Origin: Vespa crabro
Lineage: Eukaryota; Arthropoda; Insecta; Hymenoptera; Vespidae
Direction: 5' to 3'
Length of the DNA stretch: 64,000 nt
Assembly (NCBI RefSeq): GCF_910589235.1
Contig: NC_060965.1
Location: 6,671,755-6,735,754, forward strand
Both the position numbers and the translations under genes were made by a program. Shown piece after piece: positions 1 through 24,181 of this stretch. Below the pieces are notes generated by a model. It did not search any database, had not been told where the DNA came from, and was given only the letters and a program-made list of their open reading frames with translations. The stretch's first letter is position 1; each line of letters starts with the position of its first letter.

Positions 1-373
1 TTGTGATAATTAATAATGTTTATCAATATCGTTTCATATCTTTTCAATCTTATGAATATTCGATCTTATTATTAATGGAAATGAAATTACGAATTATTTA
101 ATTTTATTGTAATTCTTTTTTTTTTGCATTAGTATAATCTTTTTATATTTTTTCTTTTTTTCTTTTTTTCGATTCTACAAAATATATAATCGTTATTCCA
201 AAAATCGTGAAATACAAATTTCTCGTTATGAGAAACAATAGTCATTAAGTGCACGATAAAAGAAGAAATGTTGATAAAATAAAAATGTCTATAAAATTAT
301 TGTTTACGAATAATAATTAATTAATAATGTAAAAATTGAAGATGTATTTAAAACCAGTTTTAATTTATTTCAG
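1..373 (+). other. Partial intron of the MICAL-like gene
   Basis: This AT-rich stretch lies before the first visible coding exon of the MICAL-like gene and ends in a TTTCAG acceptor at 373. I see no coding sequence in it. The calponin-homology exons expected for the family must lie upstream of the window. Confidence 0.7.
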
Positions 374-13072
<12,699 letters not shown>

Positions 13073-13232
13073 GTTATTAAAATATTAATTGTTAAATATT
13101 ATTAGCTATAAAGTTTTTTGCAAATAAGCTAGTTATCGTTTAATACTTTTATAAATATTTTTAACGTGATTTGTTATTTATAAATACAAAAGATTACCAT
13201 AAAACATTAGTAATAAATATAATTAATGGTTC

Positions 13233-13238
13233 AATAAA
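13233..13238 (+). terminator. Poly(A) signals of MICAL-like
   Basis: AATAAA occurs at 13212-13217 and again at 13233-13238, about 140-165 nt after the MICAL-like stop. The convergent EEF2KMT stop is at 13346, so the two 3' UTRs probably abut or overlap. Confidence 0.6.
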
Positions 13239-13345
13239 AAATAAATATATTTCTTATTCAATTAATATAATACAACGAACGTAATAATAATTAAATGTAA
13301 CAATGTTTATATACATATATATTTTTTTTTTAATTCGATTCAATC

Positions 13346-14664
13346 TCAATCCTGTTTAAATATCTGTAGTATCTTTACAGGTACATTAGTTGATTCGATT
13401 GAAACTGTTTGTTCTGGTATATCACATTCCAGGTAAGTAAGATTATATTCTCCTATAATCAAAATTATTATTAATATAACGAATCTTTCAATTAATAATA
13501 CTTATAATTTATTTACTATTAAAAAAATACCTAATTGATTGAGAAACTTTTTTACGGTATCCTCATTACGTATTGTCGCGGCTATGATGGCATAATTGTT
13601 AGACGTTAAGAGAAAATTTAATCCATTTATTAATGAATAAAAAGAAGTGCTTTCATAAAGTATATCTGCACCTATAATAACGTCATGAACTGCTATCATA
13701 TCTTCACTGATATATTTGTTTATATCCTCCCATCTCAATTTTATTACTTTTACATCTGAATCATTATATTTAATACGTAACTTTAATTTATCATTTAATG
13801 TAAGAGTTTCATCGGATATTTTATCTTGAATAAGTGATAAATTAAATCTCACATTATCACAAAGTATATCTAGAACACTTTCATGGCAATCAGAAAATAT
13901 GTATTGCTTGGGTGTACAAGCATTTATAATACTCAAACCAGTTAGTCCAACTCCACATCCAAGTTCTAAGATATTTTTACCATAAAACTGATTTCTATTT
14001 TTAGAACACCATCCTGCCAGATGTAAAGCACCCTGTTCGTTTATATATATATGTATATAAAAATGCAATCGATATAATATTGTTTTTAACAATTTATAAC
14101 AAATCTACCTGCCAAACGCATAATCCAGTTGTTCCCTTGGATATAATATTTATACTTTCTTGTATTGTAATATATTGTAAATCTCCGTGTTCTTGTAAAA
14201 AGTGACGATAATGCAGATCTTTTTCAGATACTGATACTAAATTGCAATAGGCAACAAAAACATCATCGTCTATTTCATCACCGTTTTGTTCTAACTATAA
14301 AAAAAAAAGAAAAAGAATGCTATAAATAAGTTTTTTTTTTTATATATTAAAACATAAATTAATACCTCGCCAATTAATAACTTAATAAATGCTCTCTGAT
14401 AGGAATATTTAACGGGATATTGTTTAATCAAGATATTATTCACTGTATTATCTAAAATTTTTTTTTGGACATCTATACTAATCATACCATTTTCCTTTTC
14501 TTTCTTCAATTTCTGGAACTGAAGAAAATGTAAATAAGAATTATCCAATTATTTAATTTATTCGATAACAAAAATAACCATCTACTACACACCACTTGTT
14601 TGAGTTTATTTATTGGGGCGCAACAAGAAAATAATTTTTTTAAATCAATAATATAGTAATCCAT
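13346..14664 (-). CDS. EEF2KMT: eEF2-lysine methyltransferase (EEF2KMT/FAM86)
   Basis: S-adenosylmethionine-dependent methyltransferase of the FAM86 family, which trimethylates a lysine of elongation factor 2 in known members. Five exons on the minus strand: 14664-14593, 14518-14366, 14294-14109, 14032-13531 and 13452-13346. All junctions keep phase and give 339 residues, against about 330 in human. The N-terminal FAM86 region includes a conserved ISKGTTGLCVWQ segment. The Rossmann fold shows motif I (ILELGCGVGLTGLS), the post-I acidic turn (IFSDCHESVLDIL) and the GADILYES motif found in this class of protein methyltransferases. The start is the first ATG, MDYYIIDLKKLF. The gene is convergent with MICAL-like (273 bp apart) and divergent from CUEDC1. 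The assignment is firm; the substrate is inferred from the family. Confidence 0.93.
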
Positions 14665-16060
14665 GTTACTATCGCTATACTAATCGTGCGAACATGAACG
14701 TAGGTTAGAATACACAAACATGTTTAAAAGTATTTTATTGATTAAATTCGTTAGTTTAGTTTTCGTACACCATTCCAATTCATTTTATTATTATTAAAAC
14801 GTTATTAATTACAATTGCAATGATAATTATACCATCACAAATTATTCTAGTTCTTTCAGGATAATTCAAGATCTTCGTGTTATAAAATTCGTCTTGTCGA
14901 AAAATTATTACACGGCTTGGAATCGAAAGACCATGAAAGAGTGATATTAAAGAAAAATCATAAAAATCCTTTGCAACTTTGTGCGGCGGAAGTCGCATTT
15001 TCGCCATTTCATTACGCCATTTTTATTTATTTTCTTTCTTTAATTTTACTAACCCTTTTCTCTCGAAATATTATCCACTTGTATAATACATATTTTATTT
15101 ATTTTATATTAAAAAATGTATTCACCGCATGAAGTATTATTATTTAATTAATCATTTTGAAGTTTACAATCCATAGCATATATTAATTTTTCAAATTTGC
15201 CGCGAAGATAAAATTGACGTATCAATATGGCGACTATAACTTTTTGCTTCCGTCGCATGCTAACGTAATAAATGTTCCCTCCTCGATATTTCTACTCTAC
15301 GTAATAAAAAAAAGTTGTCCCCTTCATAATACGGAGAAGAGAATAGTAAGAGACTTTGACAGTTGACAGATGTTTCTGTCAGAAGTCGGTGTAAAATTGT
15401 TTATTTTTTCGAACATTTAGAAATATTTAGGATTGTCTGTCGAAAGATATTTCTAATAAAACTTTTGTTTGACATTAATAATTTTGCGATGTAAAACAAA
15501 TCATAAGCCGGTAACAGGCATTGGCAATGCTTTTACCGCTGTTACGTTTACGAGCTTCGTTGATCTAGCGATGTGTTATTATTAAAGTTTGCTTGAACGG
15601 TACGTTATCGTCAAATGTCAACTATTCATTATCATTTGTGATTTATGAGTTTATAATACATGTCTGTGGAATATAATTGTATTTCTGTAAATAATTTTTT
15701 TCTTTCTTTTTTTTTGTTCCTTTTTTCCTTTCAATCTTTCTTTTTTCCTTCTTCTTTTATATTTCTTGTAAAAAATATTTTGATGTTGTAAAAATATTTA
15801 ACGGATCGTTTCCATAAGATTACTTTTATCACTTTCTTTCTTGATAAAAGAATTTTTTAATTAATATGACATAAATTAAAATACTTTTGTTAGTTGATAA
15901 GAGATATCTCTGAAATATTATTTTGTGAAGATAAATTTAAAGTAATTACATTATCTGTAATATAACAGATAAATATGACAAACATGTATAAGTAAGAAAC
16001 AATATATTTCCTTGTATTTAGTCATTCGTTATAATTTAACAGGTTATTTACTATTTAACA
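14665..16060. promoter_or_regulatory. Shared upstream region of EEF2KMT (-) and CUEDC1 (+)
   Basis: Divergent intergenic interval. A CUEDC1 5'-UTR exon is likely, because a GTACGT donor follows CTTGAACG near 15600 and a TTTAACAG acceptor lies at about 16042, just before the ATG. Sequence at 15170-15620 is less AT-rich and is the likelier promoter region. A 75-codon minus-strand frame at 14780-15007 has no support as a gene. Confidence 0.5.
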
Positions 16061-17061
16061 ATGGCATCAGCTACAGAACAGCAGCAACAACAACAGACCA
16101 CCCTGGAGTTTTATCAGGCAATGGCTGATTTTAAAAACATGTTTCCACAAATGGATGATGATGTAATCGAAGTAAGAATATCTTTAATATCTAATATCAT
16201 TAATTTTAACAAATTTTTAAGAATAAATTAAATCAATTTTGTCTTTATACCTTCTTTTAGGCTGTGTTAAGATCTAATCAAGGAGCTGTGGATACAACGA
16301 TTGACCAATTGTTATCTATGAGTACAGACAATGAAAATGAAAAGATAAGAAGCGAATTGGAGCAGAGCGAAGAATTTCCTAATGTTACCAAATCTTTAAA
16401 ATCGGATTCTAGTAAATCACTGAAACATCTTCATAAATGGCAGCCTCCTTTATTAGGACCATTACCGGATACATTTCTTAGACTTCCCCAACAATTATCC
16501 AAGGATACCTTAGATGGGGTATATTCACAAGAAAATTCTATGTTGGAAGATGAAAGAATTGCTATGTTTCTTCAAGATGAAGAATTTATGGCGCAGCTAC
16601 GTTGGAATGAAGATTTTCTTTCTACTTTAGAAAATGGTAATAAAGTATAAAGATAATTTATTCTATTATCTTAATTATGATTTGCAATATCTTTTAATAT
16701 ACTTTATATTGTTTTTTCTTTTTTCTTTTTTTCTTTTTTTTTTTTTTTACAGATTCAAAGTTACAAGGCACTGGCCTTGAAAAATGCAGCAATCAGAGCG
16801 GGCACGACGACGAAGATTTGTTTAGAGAAAGATTAAGAAATATGGGTAAAGGTAAGTTGTGTAATTAAATATATTATACTTTAACTGATACTATATAATA
16901 AATAAATAATGTATCTTCTTTTAGTATCGCGTCGTAAATTCGCGCAACTTACGAAAGTATTCACGCGTAGCAAGAAACGAGGAGGACGACAATTATTACC
17001 ACCAACAGCATCATGTGATGATCTTTTAGATCCAGAGGAATCATCTAGACCACAGTCTTAA
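16061..17061 (+). CDS. CUEDC1: CUE domain-containing protein 1
   Basis: Ubiquitin-binding CUE-domain protein of poorly known function; family members bind mono-ubiquitin through the CUE helices. Four coding exons: 16061-16171, 16261-16636, 16753-16851 and 16925-17061, in compatible phases, giving 240 residues. The N-terminus starts MASATEQQ with a short Gln run (CAG/CAA codons). The CUE domain covers about residues 14-57 and contains the MFPQMD motif at its start and the DTTIDQLL helix. A conserved block, PLLGPLPDTFLRLPQ, and the DERIAMFLQDEEF helix are diagnostic of CUEDC1. The C-terminus has a basic stretch (RRKFAQLTKVFTRSKKRG). The ATG follows an acceptor at 16042, so the 5' UTR is probably split. 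Confidence 0.95.
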
Positions 17062-17168
17062 AAGTCATAATACTTAAACGTAATACTTATTTGGAAACAA
17101 AATTGTTTCATTAAAGCTTGCTAGATTTCACTCAAAAGACAAGCATATACATATTAACATTTGACGAA

Positions 17169-17221
<53 letters not shown>

Positions 17222-18776
17222 CTTTTAATAAATAATGTAACACTACAGTTATATTTGCAGGAGATCTGTATAGTATAACTTATATAACAGTTTATTTTTA
17301 ATTTACGAGAGAATAGATATACGATGATCAATTCTCGTAGAATAATTAAATTTAAATGTGAAGTATCACAGTTGCAAAGGTCATAGAATATGCTAAAAAA
17401 AGATTACATAATATCATAAAATAATTAATACTTTTAGATTTTTTCAGTTAAATACATATAATACTAACAATAGTAATTAAAATAGTATACTATGATACAC
17501 ATTGATAATAACAATAATGATAGAAGCATTACGTAACAGAGAAAAGATTTGTAGCATCATACTTAAAATATTAAGACGATTATAAAATGTAAGATCCCTT
17601 TTTAGTTTTTGTAAACATTATGTGATATTATTTATAACAATGGATATACATAATATTGCAACCAAAAGGCTTGGAATTAGAGAAATGATCTGCATATATT
17701 TGAAAAGTACTCATGTTTTTAAATATAGATTATTTATAAAAAATTAGAACCTTCCGTTTTAATTAATACAAGTTTATTCATATTCATATAAAAGTTAATA
17801 GAAAAAATAAGATATTGGAAATACTTTATGTAATTATTTCAATGCATATATACTATATTTTTTATCCTGGTTTTGAATGTCTATTAAAATATTGACATTA
17901 TGAAAACTATCACTCGATGTACAGGATAAAATAACAAATAATATTTGTACTATGTATTAAAAATAATTTTATATCAATTTACTTTACATTAAAGTAGCCA
18001 TATGTTGATATTATTTTTTGGAAAAATATGTGACAAATTGGTTGTGACAGGTAGTTATAATTCTTATTTACGTTATATTACGAAAAAGATGAAAATCTAG
18101 TTATGAATCTCCAAATGTAATATAGTCTAGTCATACAATCTAGCCACCATCTACTTAATGACTATTATGGAGTGATACTGATAAATGTAGTATGTTTATA
18201 TAAGTGATTATACATTAAAAATTAACAGATACCTTGGCATGTGTTAGAAAAAGAATAAATTGAATGATGCTGATTTGCAGATTACTAATAAGAAAAAAAG
18301 CTAAGCCTTTGATTGTATGTGATAAAGAAATGAAAAGGGGGAAAAAAAGAATGAAAGAAGAATTATATAATGTATGGTATGTACACATTACTTGTGTAGA
18401 TAAATGATAGTGATGCAATGCCAATAATGCTAATTCATTTTCTTTTTTTCTTCCCAATGGTAATTGATACCTTAACCTTGTTCATCATTTGTAATTATCT
18501 ATATACTCCAGAAAGATATATCATGCAATTATTTTAAAAGGATGAATAGCAAAGGATTATAAGAATTCAAAAATATACAGAACAGTCCGAAAATTTTATG
18601 AAATAGATTGTTATCATACAATGGCTGCATATATGATTTTATTTAACTAAATATATAAAATATGAAAGAGAGTTAAACTTAACAATCAGAACTTAAGATT
18701 ATCTTATTTTCTTTTAAAGGGAACAGAGTAAAATCAATTTTATAAATATTTCAGATCTTTCAGCTGTATAAGATTA
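17062..18776. other. Convergent 3' intergenic region
   Basis: Lies between the CUEDC1 stop and the WASHC4 stop. It holds a (TA)n run at 17171-17220, a CUEDC1 poly(A) signal AATAAA at 17227-17232, and TTTATT at 18638-18643 (AATAAA on the minus strand, for WASHC4). No gene seen; the short minus ORFs are AT-rich chance frames. Confidence 0.6.
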
Positions 18777-21700
18777 CTATGAATCTGGTTGTTTAAAGAA
18801 AACCCTTGCTCCAGAAAGACTGTAATATAGTAATCGAAATTCTGCACTTCTTTCTCCTAAGCGTTTTAAAGTTAGTGCCCTGGTTTGTTGCAACTTTTCG
18901 TCTCCATGATCATCTTTATTTTCTGCATTGATATGATTTTCAACTGTTTCAAACCAATGTAATGCATCTAATTCCGCACTTTGATCAAGAAGAGCATTTA
19001 TATATGCTACTCCCATCGCAAAACCGTCATCTGTGAAAGCTCCTCCGGTTTGGTTTCTTTTAAACATCTTTTCTTTATTTGATACTGAATTATCAACAAA
19101 ACTTAATGTTAAAGGCGGTACTATAGCATAGAATTTCTGTAAATGATGTGATTTAGGATCTCGAAAAGCAGATGCAAATACATCAACCAGTAATTTAAAA
19201 TAATGTATGCCTTCTGTAAAGTTATGAACTAAATTTCCAATGTCATCCTCTAAACGTTTAGCAGCAGCTTGCGTTGTTTCATTATAATTTAAATTTTTAC
19301 ACATGGTTTCAAATGACATGTTTAAATGAATATCTGGTAGAAATGATACTGCATTTGAGCTTGCATGCAATCCACCAGATCTAATCAATCGTACATATCC
19401 AAGAGCATTTCCAATGTGAGTTATCAACTGACGAAATTGATCTAAATAACTTAATCCATCAGGAGTCATTCCCAATTTCCTTATTCCTTTCTGAAATTTT
19501 TCTGCTCTTTCATATGTATAAGGTATAGCTCCACTTTCACGTTGTGATTTAATAAATCTTATATCTCGCATTAATCTAGATTTTATATGTTCGTCAAACA
19601 TAAATTGCGAAAATGTGTGTAATTTAACACGAAGAAATTGATACACAAAATTTACAGTAGTACTCATAATACCAGTTCCATGAGTTCTAATTGAATTAGC
19701 TATGTGACGAATCCCAATGGTATTTAAATGTTTATTGTTACTTGTATGTTCTATAAATGTTTGTGTATTCAAATTGTATAGATATTTGGATACAAAGACA
19801 TGTATATTTCTCATAATTTCCAAAGCATCCAAACCTTGCTCCAAGGTTTGTGTTGGTAAATGATTGTGTACAGTATCAAGATTTAATTTGTAATTAGCCA
19901 AAGCGTGCATCGTTCTATATGTTTTCCAATCATGCAATGCTACTGTGGTAAGATTATAAAACATATCATCCAGATAATGTTCAATAAACCGTTTAGCATA
20001 TATCATTGTATTAGCTAAAGGTAAAGGCAATGAATGGACTATTCTTCCACCATCTTTGGCACCCACTTCAAAGGGATTACTGGAATCTAATTTCAAGTGT
20101 GCATGTACATGAAGTCGTAGACTTGTTTCAATTTCACGGCAAGCTGGTTCTAGTACAGTTTTCAGTAACATTTCTTTTAAATCTTTAACGTGTTGTTCAC
20201 TCATGTCAGATAATTCTTGTTGATCAAGAACATTATTAAATGCATCAAAAAAGTGAACTAAATGACTGATATTGATATTTTTTTCAATTACAGAAGATAG
20301 GTATGCAGGTATTATATTTTGATGATGTAACAATACTGAATAATCACAGAGATCATCAACATTATCATAAAGTTCTGCAAAGACATCATAATTGTCTAAT
20401 AAAAATTTAAGCTTCACTATATCCTCATCTTTGAAAGTTTCAGTCAACTGACTAGCACACGCAAGAGCACATCTGACTATTAATCTTCTGTCTGCACTAG
20501 CAGGCCCATTTATTAGGCGCATACTTAGTCCTATTAATGATAGTGCATCGAGTCTTTCTTTACTATAGCCTCTATCTTTTTGAATTAAACCTTTTCGGGC
20601 TGTTACAAGTATAGCTAAAATATAATAGTTAAGATATTGTAATACTTGATCTTGTGACTGTACTACAACTGGACCCAATATATAGAACCATGTTTGGAGA
20701 GATTTCTGTATTTCTATAAGTTTACAAATATGCTGAACTGTGTTTCGATTCATTGGTTTTACCAGATTAGCATGGAGATTTGTTATAAAAGATATAATTT
20801 CCTTAATTTGTGCTAATAATGTAATTATATCCGTAAGTAATATACGCTTGTGTCCTATATCAGAAATCTGAAGACTACCTTTCATTAAAATGCTCTGCAT
20901 CTCTAAGCACCACATCATAGCTTTATTTATCAAAACATTTACAGTAACTGCCAATTTTTGTGTTCTGTTTAAAAGAAGTTTTTCACCTATTTGTGAACTA
21001 ACAGCACTCCCAATTTCCTTCGGTAAGAATTCACTTAAAAATTTACTGGGTATCCAAATGACATTTCCAATTAATGTTACAGCATAAAACTTTTTGTTAG
21101 CTTCTGATACCCGTTTGACTAATTTCTTATCACAGGTTCCAAATAATTTTGTTAGTACAACAACACCAACATTAGCTCTAATCCAATTTTTATTTAATGC
21201 AGCATTGTCATTAGATTTGCTTTCTACATCTGACATCAAGTTTTTCAAATAATTAACAATTTGATCGTTCATAATTGGACCTTTATTTACATCCATTACA
21301 TATTCGACTGCTTTAGAAAACACAGTTTTTTTCAATAACTGTTCCTGCAAATCTTTTAGTAATTTATCAAGCATATGAAGTTTAGCTTCAGGTATTCCAA
21401 ATTGTGTTGGACTATGTATAACAGAGCGTATATTCATCCTGTACTTCTTCCAATAATTTAATATTGATGGTTGTGCATCGATAACTTCGTCCAATATTAC
21501 AAGAAGTATAAATAAGTCTATGAAATGTTCTATCAAAGCAGGCAAATATATTTCATGAGATCCTCCAGCTAAACTGAACAACTGCTGTGTGGTCAATTGT
21601 AAAACTGTTAATATTCTATTTACAAAAGTTGATAAACATTGGAGATCGGATAAAAGGCTGCCAATGTTTTTTAGATCATCGTCCATACTCTTTTCACTGT

Positions 21701-22019
21701 GTGCAAAGAGCTTAGCATAAAAAGTATTAGCTTCTTTCTTTAGCAGTCTTATTTCTCTACATGTTCCTGCAACAGCACCAAGCAACTTGGATAAATCTTT
21801 ACTTTCCATTTCTACCAAAGATATAATACTGATATCTTCGACCGTCTGATAGACAAGTCGTATAGGACCTTCCATAAAATATTCCAAGGTTGAATCATTT
21901 AGCCAAAATCTATCTGCCAAAGTGTCAAAAAATTGTCCATACTTTCGTAATAGCATGGAACCGGCAGCTTTGTATATAGTTTCATCCTTTTTGGAGTTCC
22001 ACGATGATGATTCAATCAT
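18777..22019 (-). CDS. WASHC4: WASH complex subunit 4 (SWIP), intronless
   Basis: Structural subunit of the pentameric WASH complex, which activates Arp2/3 on endosomes for retromer-dependent sorting. A single 1080-codon ORF runs without any intron; the vertebrate protein is about 1170 residues and is encoded by many exons. Similarity to SWIP runs from the N-terminus (KYGQFFDTLADRF, CREIRLLKKEANTFYAKL) to the C-terminus. The C-terminal half carries the strongest family blocks: LPTQTLEQGLDALEIMRNIH, SNNKHLNTIGIRHIANSIRT, YLDQFRQLITHIGNALGYVR, AFTDDGFAMGVAYI and LLYYSLSGARVFF. The ATG at 22019 is the first in frame and fits the family's N-terminal alignment. The long acidic tail of the human protein is absent. 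It is divergent from GPANK1. A complete ORF of this length argues for a functional gene. Confidence 0.97.
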   Translation of the reverse strand: MIESSSWNSKKDETIYKAAGSMLLRKYGQFFDTLADRFWLNDSTLEYFMEGPIRLVYQTVEDISIISLVEMESKDLSKLLGAVAGTCREIRLLKKEANTFYAKLFAHSEKSMDDDLKNIGSLLSDLQCLSTFVNRILTVLQLTTQQLFSLAGGSHEIYLPALIEHFIDLFILLVILDEVIDAQPSILNYWKKYRMNIRSVIHSPTQFGIPEAKLHMLDKLLKDLQEQLLKKTVFSKAVEYVMDVNKGPIMNDQIVNYLKNLMSDVESKSNDNAALNKNWIRANVGVVVLTKLFGTCDKKLVKRVSEANKKFYAVTLIGNVIWIPSKFLSEFLPKEIGSAVSSQIGEKLLLNRTQKLAVTVNVLINKAMMWCLEMQSILMKGSLQISDIGHKRILLTDIITLLAQIKEIISFITNLHANLVKPMNRNTVQHICKLIEIQKSLQTWFYILGPVVVQSQDQVLQYLNYYILAILVTARKGLIQKDRGYSKERLDALSLIGLSMRLINGPASADRRLIVRCALACASQLTETFKDEDIVKLKFLLDNYDVFAELYDNVDDLCDYSVLLHHQNIIPAYLSSVIEKNINISHLVHFFDAFNNVLDQQELSDMSEQHVKDLKEMLLKTVLEPACREIETSLRLHVHAHLKLDSSNPFEVGAKDGGRIVHSLPLPLANTMIYAKRFIEHYLDDMFYNLTTVALHDWKTYRTMHALANYKLNLDTVHNHLPTQTLEQGLDALEIMRNIHVFVSKYLYNLNTQTFIEHTSNNKHLNTIGIRHIANSIRTHGTGIMSTTVNFVYQFLRVKLHTFSQFMFDEHIKSRLMRDIRFIKSQRESGAIPYTYERAEKFQKGIRKLGMTPDGLSYLDQFRQLITHIGNALGYVRLIRSGGLHASSNAVSFLPDIHLNMSFETMCKNLNYNETTQAAAKRLEDDIGNLVHNFTEGIHYFKLLVDVFASAFRDPKSHHLQKFYAIVPPLTLSFVDNSVSNKEKMFKRNQTGGAFTDDGFAMGVAYINALLDQSAELDALHWFETVENHINAENKDDHGDEKLQQTRALTLKRLGERSAEFRLLYYSLSGARVFFKQPDS

Positions 22020-23083
22020 CGTTAGATATAAAATAATTAATTTTTTATTTCAAATGTATATATAAACCTATAGCAACCAAACTAAATACATTAACTATAC
22101 AATTGACAGTTTTTACATACTTTGACACTTATAACAACACGATTTTGACATATTACCGCAAACAGTATTGCCAACATAATATAAACTTTGATTAATCAAC
22201 AACCACTTTACTCATAAAGAAATGCATGTTTACAATTAGAAATACCGTGTGCTTCGAAGTAAAAATGTAGAATTCTAAAAGACAAAAGGACAAATATTAG
22301 ATTGCTATAGTTTTTTTTTATTTTACTAGACTTAAATAATTTGTTAAGTTTATTTGCTTGAATATTAAATAGTTGCTAACACAGTGTAAACATATAATAT
22401 AATTTTTCAATTTCATAAAGTGTAATCGAATCAATTGTTAAATCAATTAGGTATACCCAATTGTTGCATTGTTGGGAATTTTACCTAATAAATTTTCTGC
22501 ATATTTATTTTAAGATGCGAAACAAAGATAGTAGAATTTCTTCCCTATACGATCTTTGTGATTGGGCGGTCTTCGAGACATTGATCGGAGCTCGTTGATA
22601 GGCTGTCGCTCCAACATACCCTGATGTCAATTTCATTTCAGTGTCTATACTATAAATTCGTCACAGTTATATTCATCACGCTTTTACAGTTGGTAGATAA
22701 AGTTTTATAACCCTTTTTGCTTAATGTCAATTAAGTGAAATGTTTATTTTACAAATATTATTCTTCATTGTTCCCATGTCTTAAAAAGGTTAACATGCAG
22801 ATAGAAAGGTATAGTTTTTATATTATTAATATTATAACATATTTATTTTTCATAATTTGATTGATCACAATATGTGATGTTAATTTTAGACAATATAAAC
22901 AAAATTATTTTTGCAGATGTAAATACAAATACAGTGAGCTAGGAAGGAGCTATTTTTATTTTTTCTTTCACTAAAAAAAAATAGAAGACTGAAAAGAAAC
23001 TATTGAATGTATTGGAAAATCTTTATACTAAATCATTCAAACTTAAATAAAGAAATATTTAGCAATGATATTTTAATGATAAT
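22020..23083. promoter_or_regulatory. Divergent upstream region of WASHC4 and GPANK1
   Basis: The interval between the two start codons is about 1.06 kb. The section at 22555-22690 is less AT-rich and contains an arthropod-type initiator TCAGT at 22638-22642, suitable for a GPANK1 start on the + strand. A TTTTTGCAG acceptor ending near 22917 suggests a spliced GPANK1 5' UTR. These are sequence-motif inferences. Confidence 0.45.
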
Positions 23084-24181
23084 ATGGAGAAAACATCTAT
23101 AGGAATGTTATGGAAAGCTTTTGTAAAAAGTTCAAATGAGTCTCATGAAATATTACCAGAAAAAAAGAATTATGATCTAAATTTTCAAGGAGAAGAAGCA
23201 CAACTAGCATATGAAGAGATTATCAAACAAGAAGGTGAAATAGTTACGACAAAGAAACCTACATCTATAAGACTGAAAAGTAGTAATGCTCAGAACATCT
23301 TGCATACGAAATCACTATTAGATTCAATTCAACCAAAGAAAACTCATTCAGCCGAAAATACAGTTATAAAAGTTACGATTAATGCTATATTAAAAGCTGT
23401 GGAACAAAAGGATTTGAAATTTTTGCAGAAACATATTACAGCAGAGAATGTTAATGTATCGGATGACTTTGGTTGGACTCCTTTAATGTCAGCCGCTTAT
23501 TGTGGTCATTTAGAAGTGATTGAATTTTTGTTACAATTAGGAGCAAATAGAAGAATTAAAGAAAAATCAGGTCTTACAGCAGCGCAGTTAGCTTTAAAAA
23601 GAAATCATTTGAATATAGTAGCTTTGCTTAGGAAAAAGCATGATTTTACAAATATTAAAACTCAAACTGATAAATTAGAGATAACAGAAATATCAAAGAA
23701 TTGTAAGGAATGTGCATGTAATGACGAGGATAGTGATGAAGGCAAATTACAAGAAAATACAAATTTTTATTGTGACATATGTAAAAGAAATTTTCGAGAA
23801 ACAACAGTGAAAAAGCATGAAGCTTCTACTTTACATATTTTTAATACAAAACCAAAACTGCCAAATGCAATATACGGTATATCAAAACAAAATAAAGGTT
23901 ATCAAATGCTTTTAAACACAGGTTGGGATGAAGAAGGGGGTCTTGGACCATCTGGAAAAGGTATTAAATATCCAATCAAAACAACGCTTAAAATGGATCG
24001 TAAAGGTTTAGGACAACCTGGAGAAGTAGAGTCTAGAATAACACATTTTATGCCTGGAGATACGAATGCAATTAAAAATGTTAGAATATATAAGCAAAAA
24101 CCATTGAAAAAGAGAGACAGAGAAAAGTTACTTAACAGAGAAGCTAGGAAAGAAAGAGCGCTTCGTATTGCATTGTCTTAA
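23084..24181 (+). CDS. GPANK1: G-patch and ankyrin repeat protein (GPANK1-like)
   Basis: Predicted nuclear RNA-associated protein; G-patch domains commonly activate DEAH-box helicases, but no substrate is known for this family. Single-exon coding region of 365 residues, close to the human length (356). Residues about 98-190 hold two to three ankyrin repeats (FGWTPLMSAAYCGHLEVIEF, then KSGLTAAQLALKRNHLNIVA). Residues about 228-250 form a C2H2-type finger (FYCDICKRNF with paired His). A G-patch follows at about 268-315 (GWDEEGGLGPSGKG, MDRKGLGQPG). The C-terminus is strongly basic. The domain order matches GPANK1. The start ATG is the first in the frame after a run of stops. An AATAAA at 24441-24446 may be its poly(A) signal. 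Confidence 0.95.
   Translation: MEKTSIGMLWKAFVKSSNESHEILPEKKNYDLNFQGEEAQLAYEEIIKQEGEIVTTKKPTSIRLKSSNAQNILHTKSLLDSIQPKKTHSAENTVIKVTINAILKAVEQKDLKFLQKHITAENVNVSDDFGWTPLMSAAYCGHLEVIEFLLQLGANRRIKEKSGLTAAQLALKRNHLNIVALLRKKHDFTNIKTQTDKLEITEISKNCKECACNDEDSDEGKLQENTNFYCDICKRNFRETTVKKHEASTLHIFNTKPKLPNAIYGISKQNKGYQMLLNTGWDEEGGLGPSGKGIKYPIKTTLKMDRKGLGQPGEVESRITHFMPGDTNAIKNVRIYKQKPLKKRDREKLLNREARKERALRIALS

Noticed and set aside
14780..15007. 75-codon minus frame upstream of EEF2KMT
   Set aside because: No similarity recognised; it lies in the divergent promoter region and its C-terminal half is AT-rich Ile/Asn sequence.
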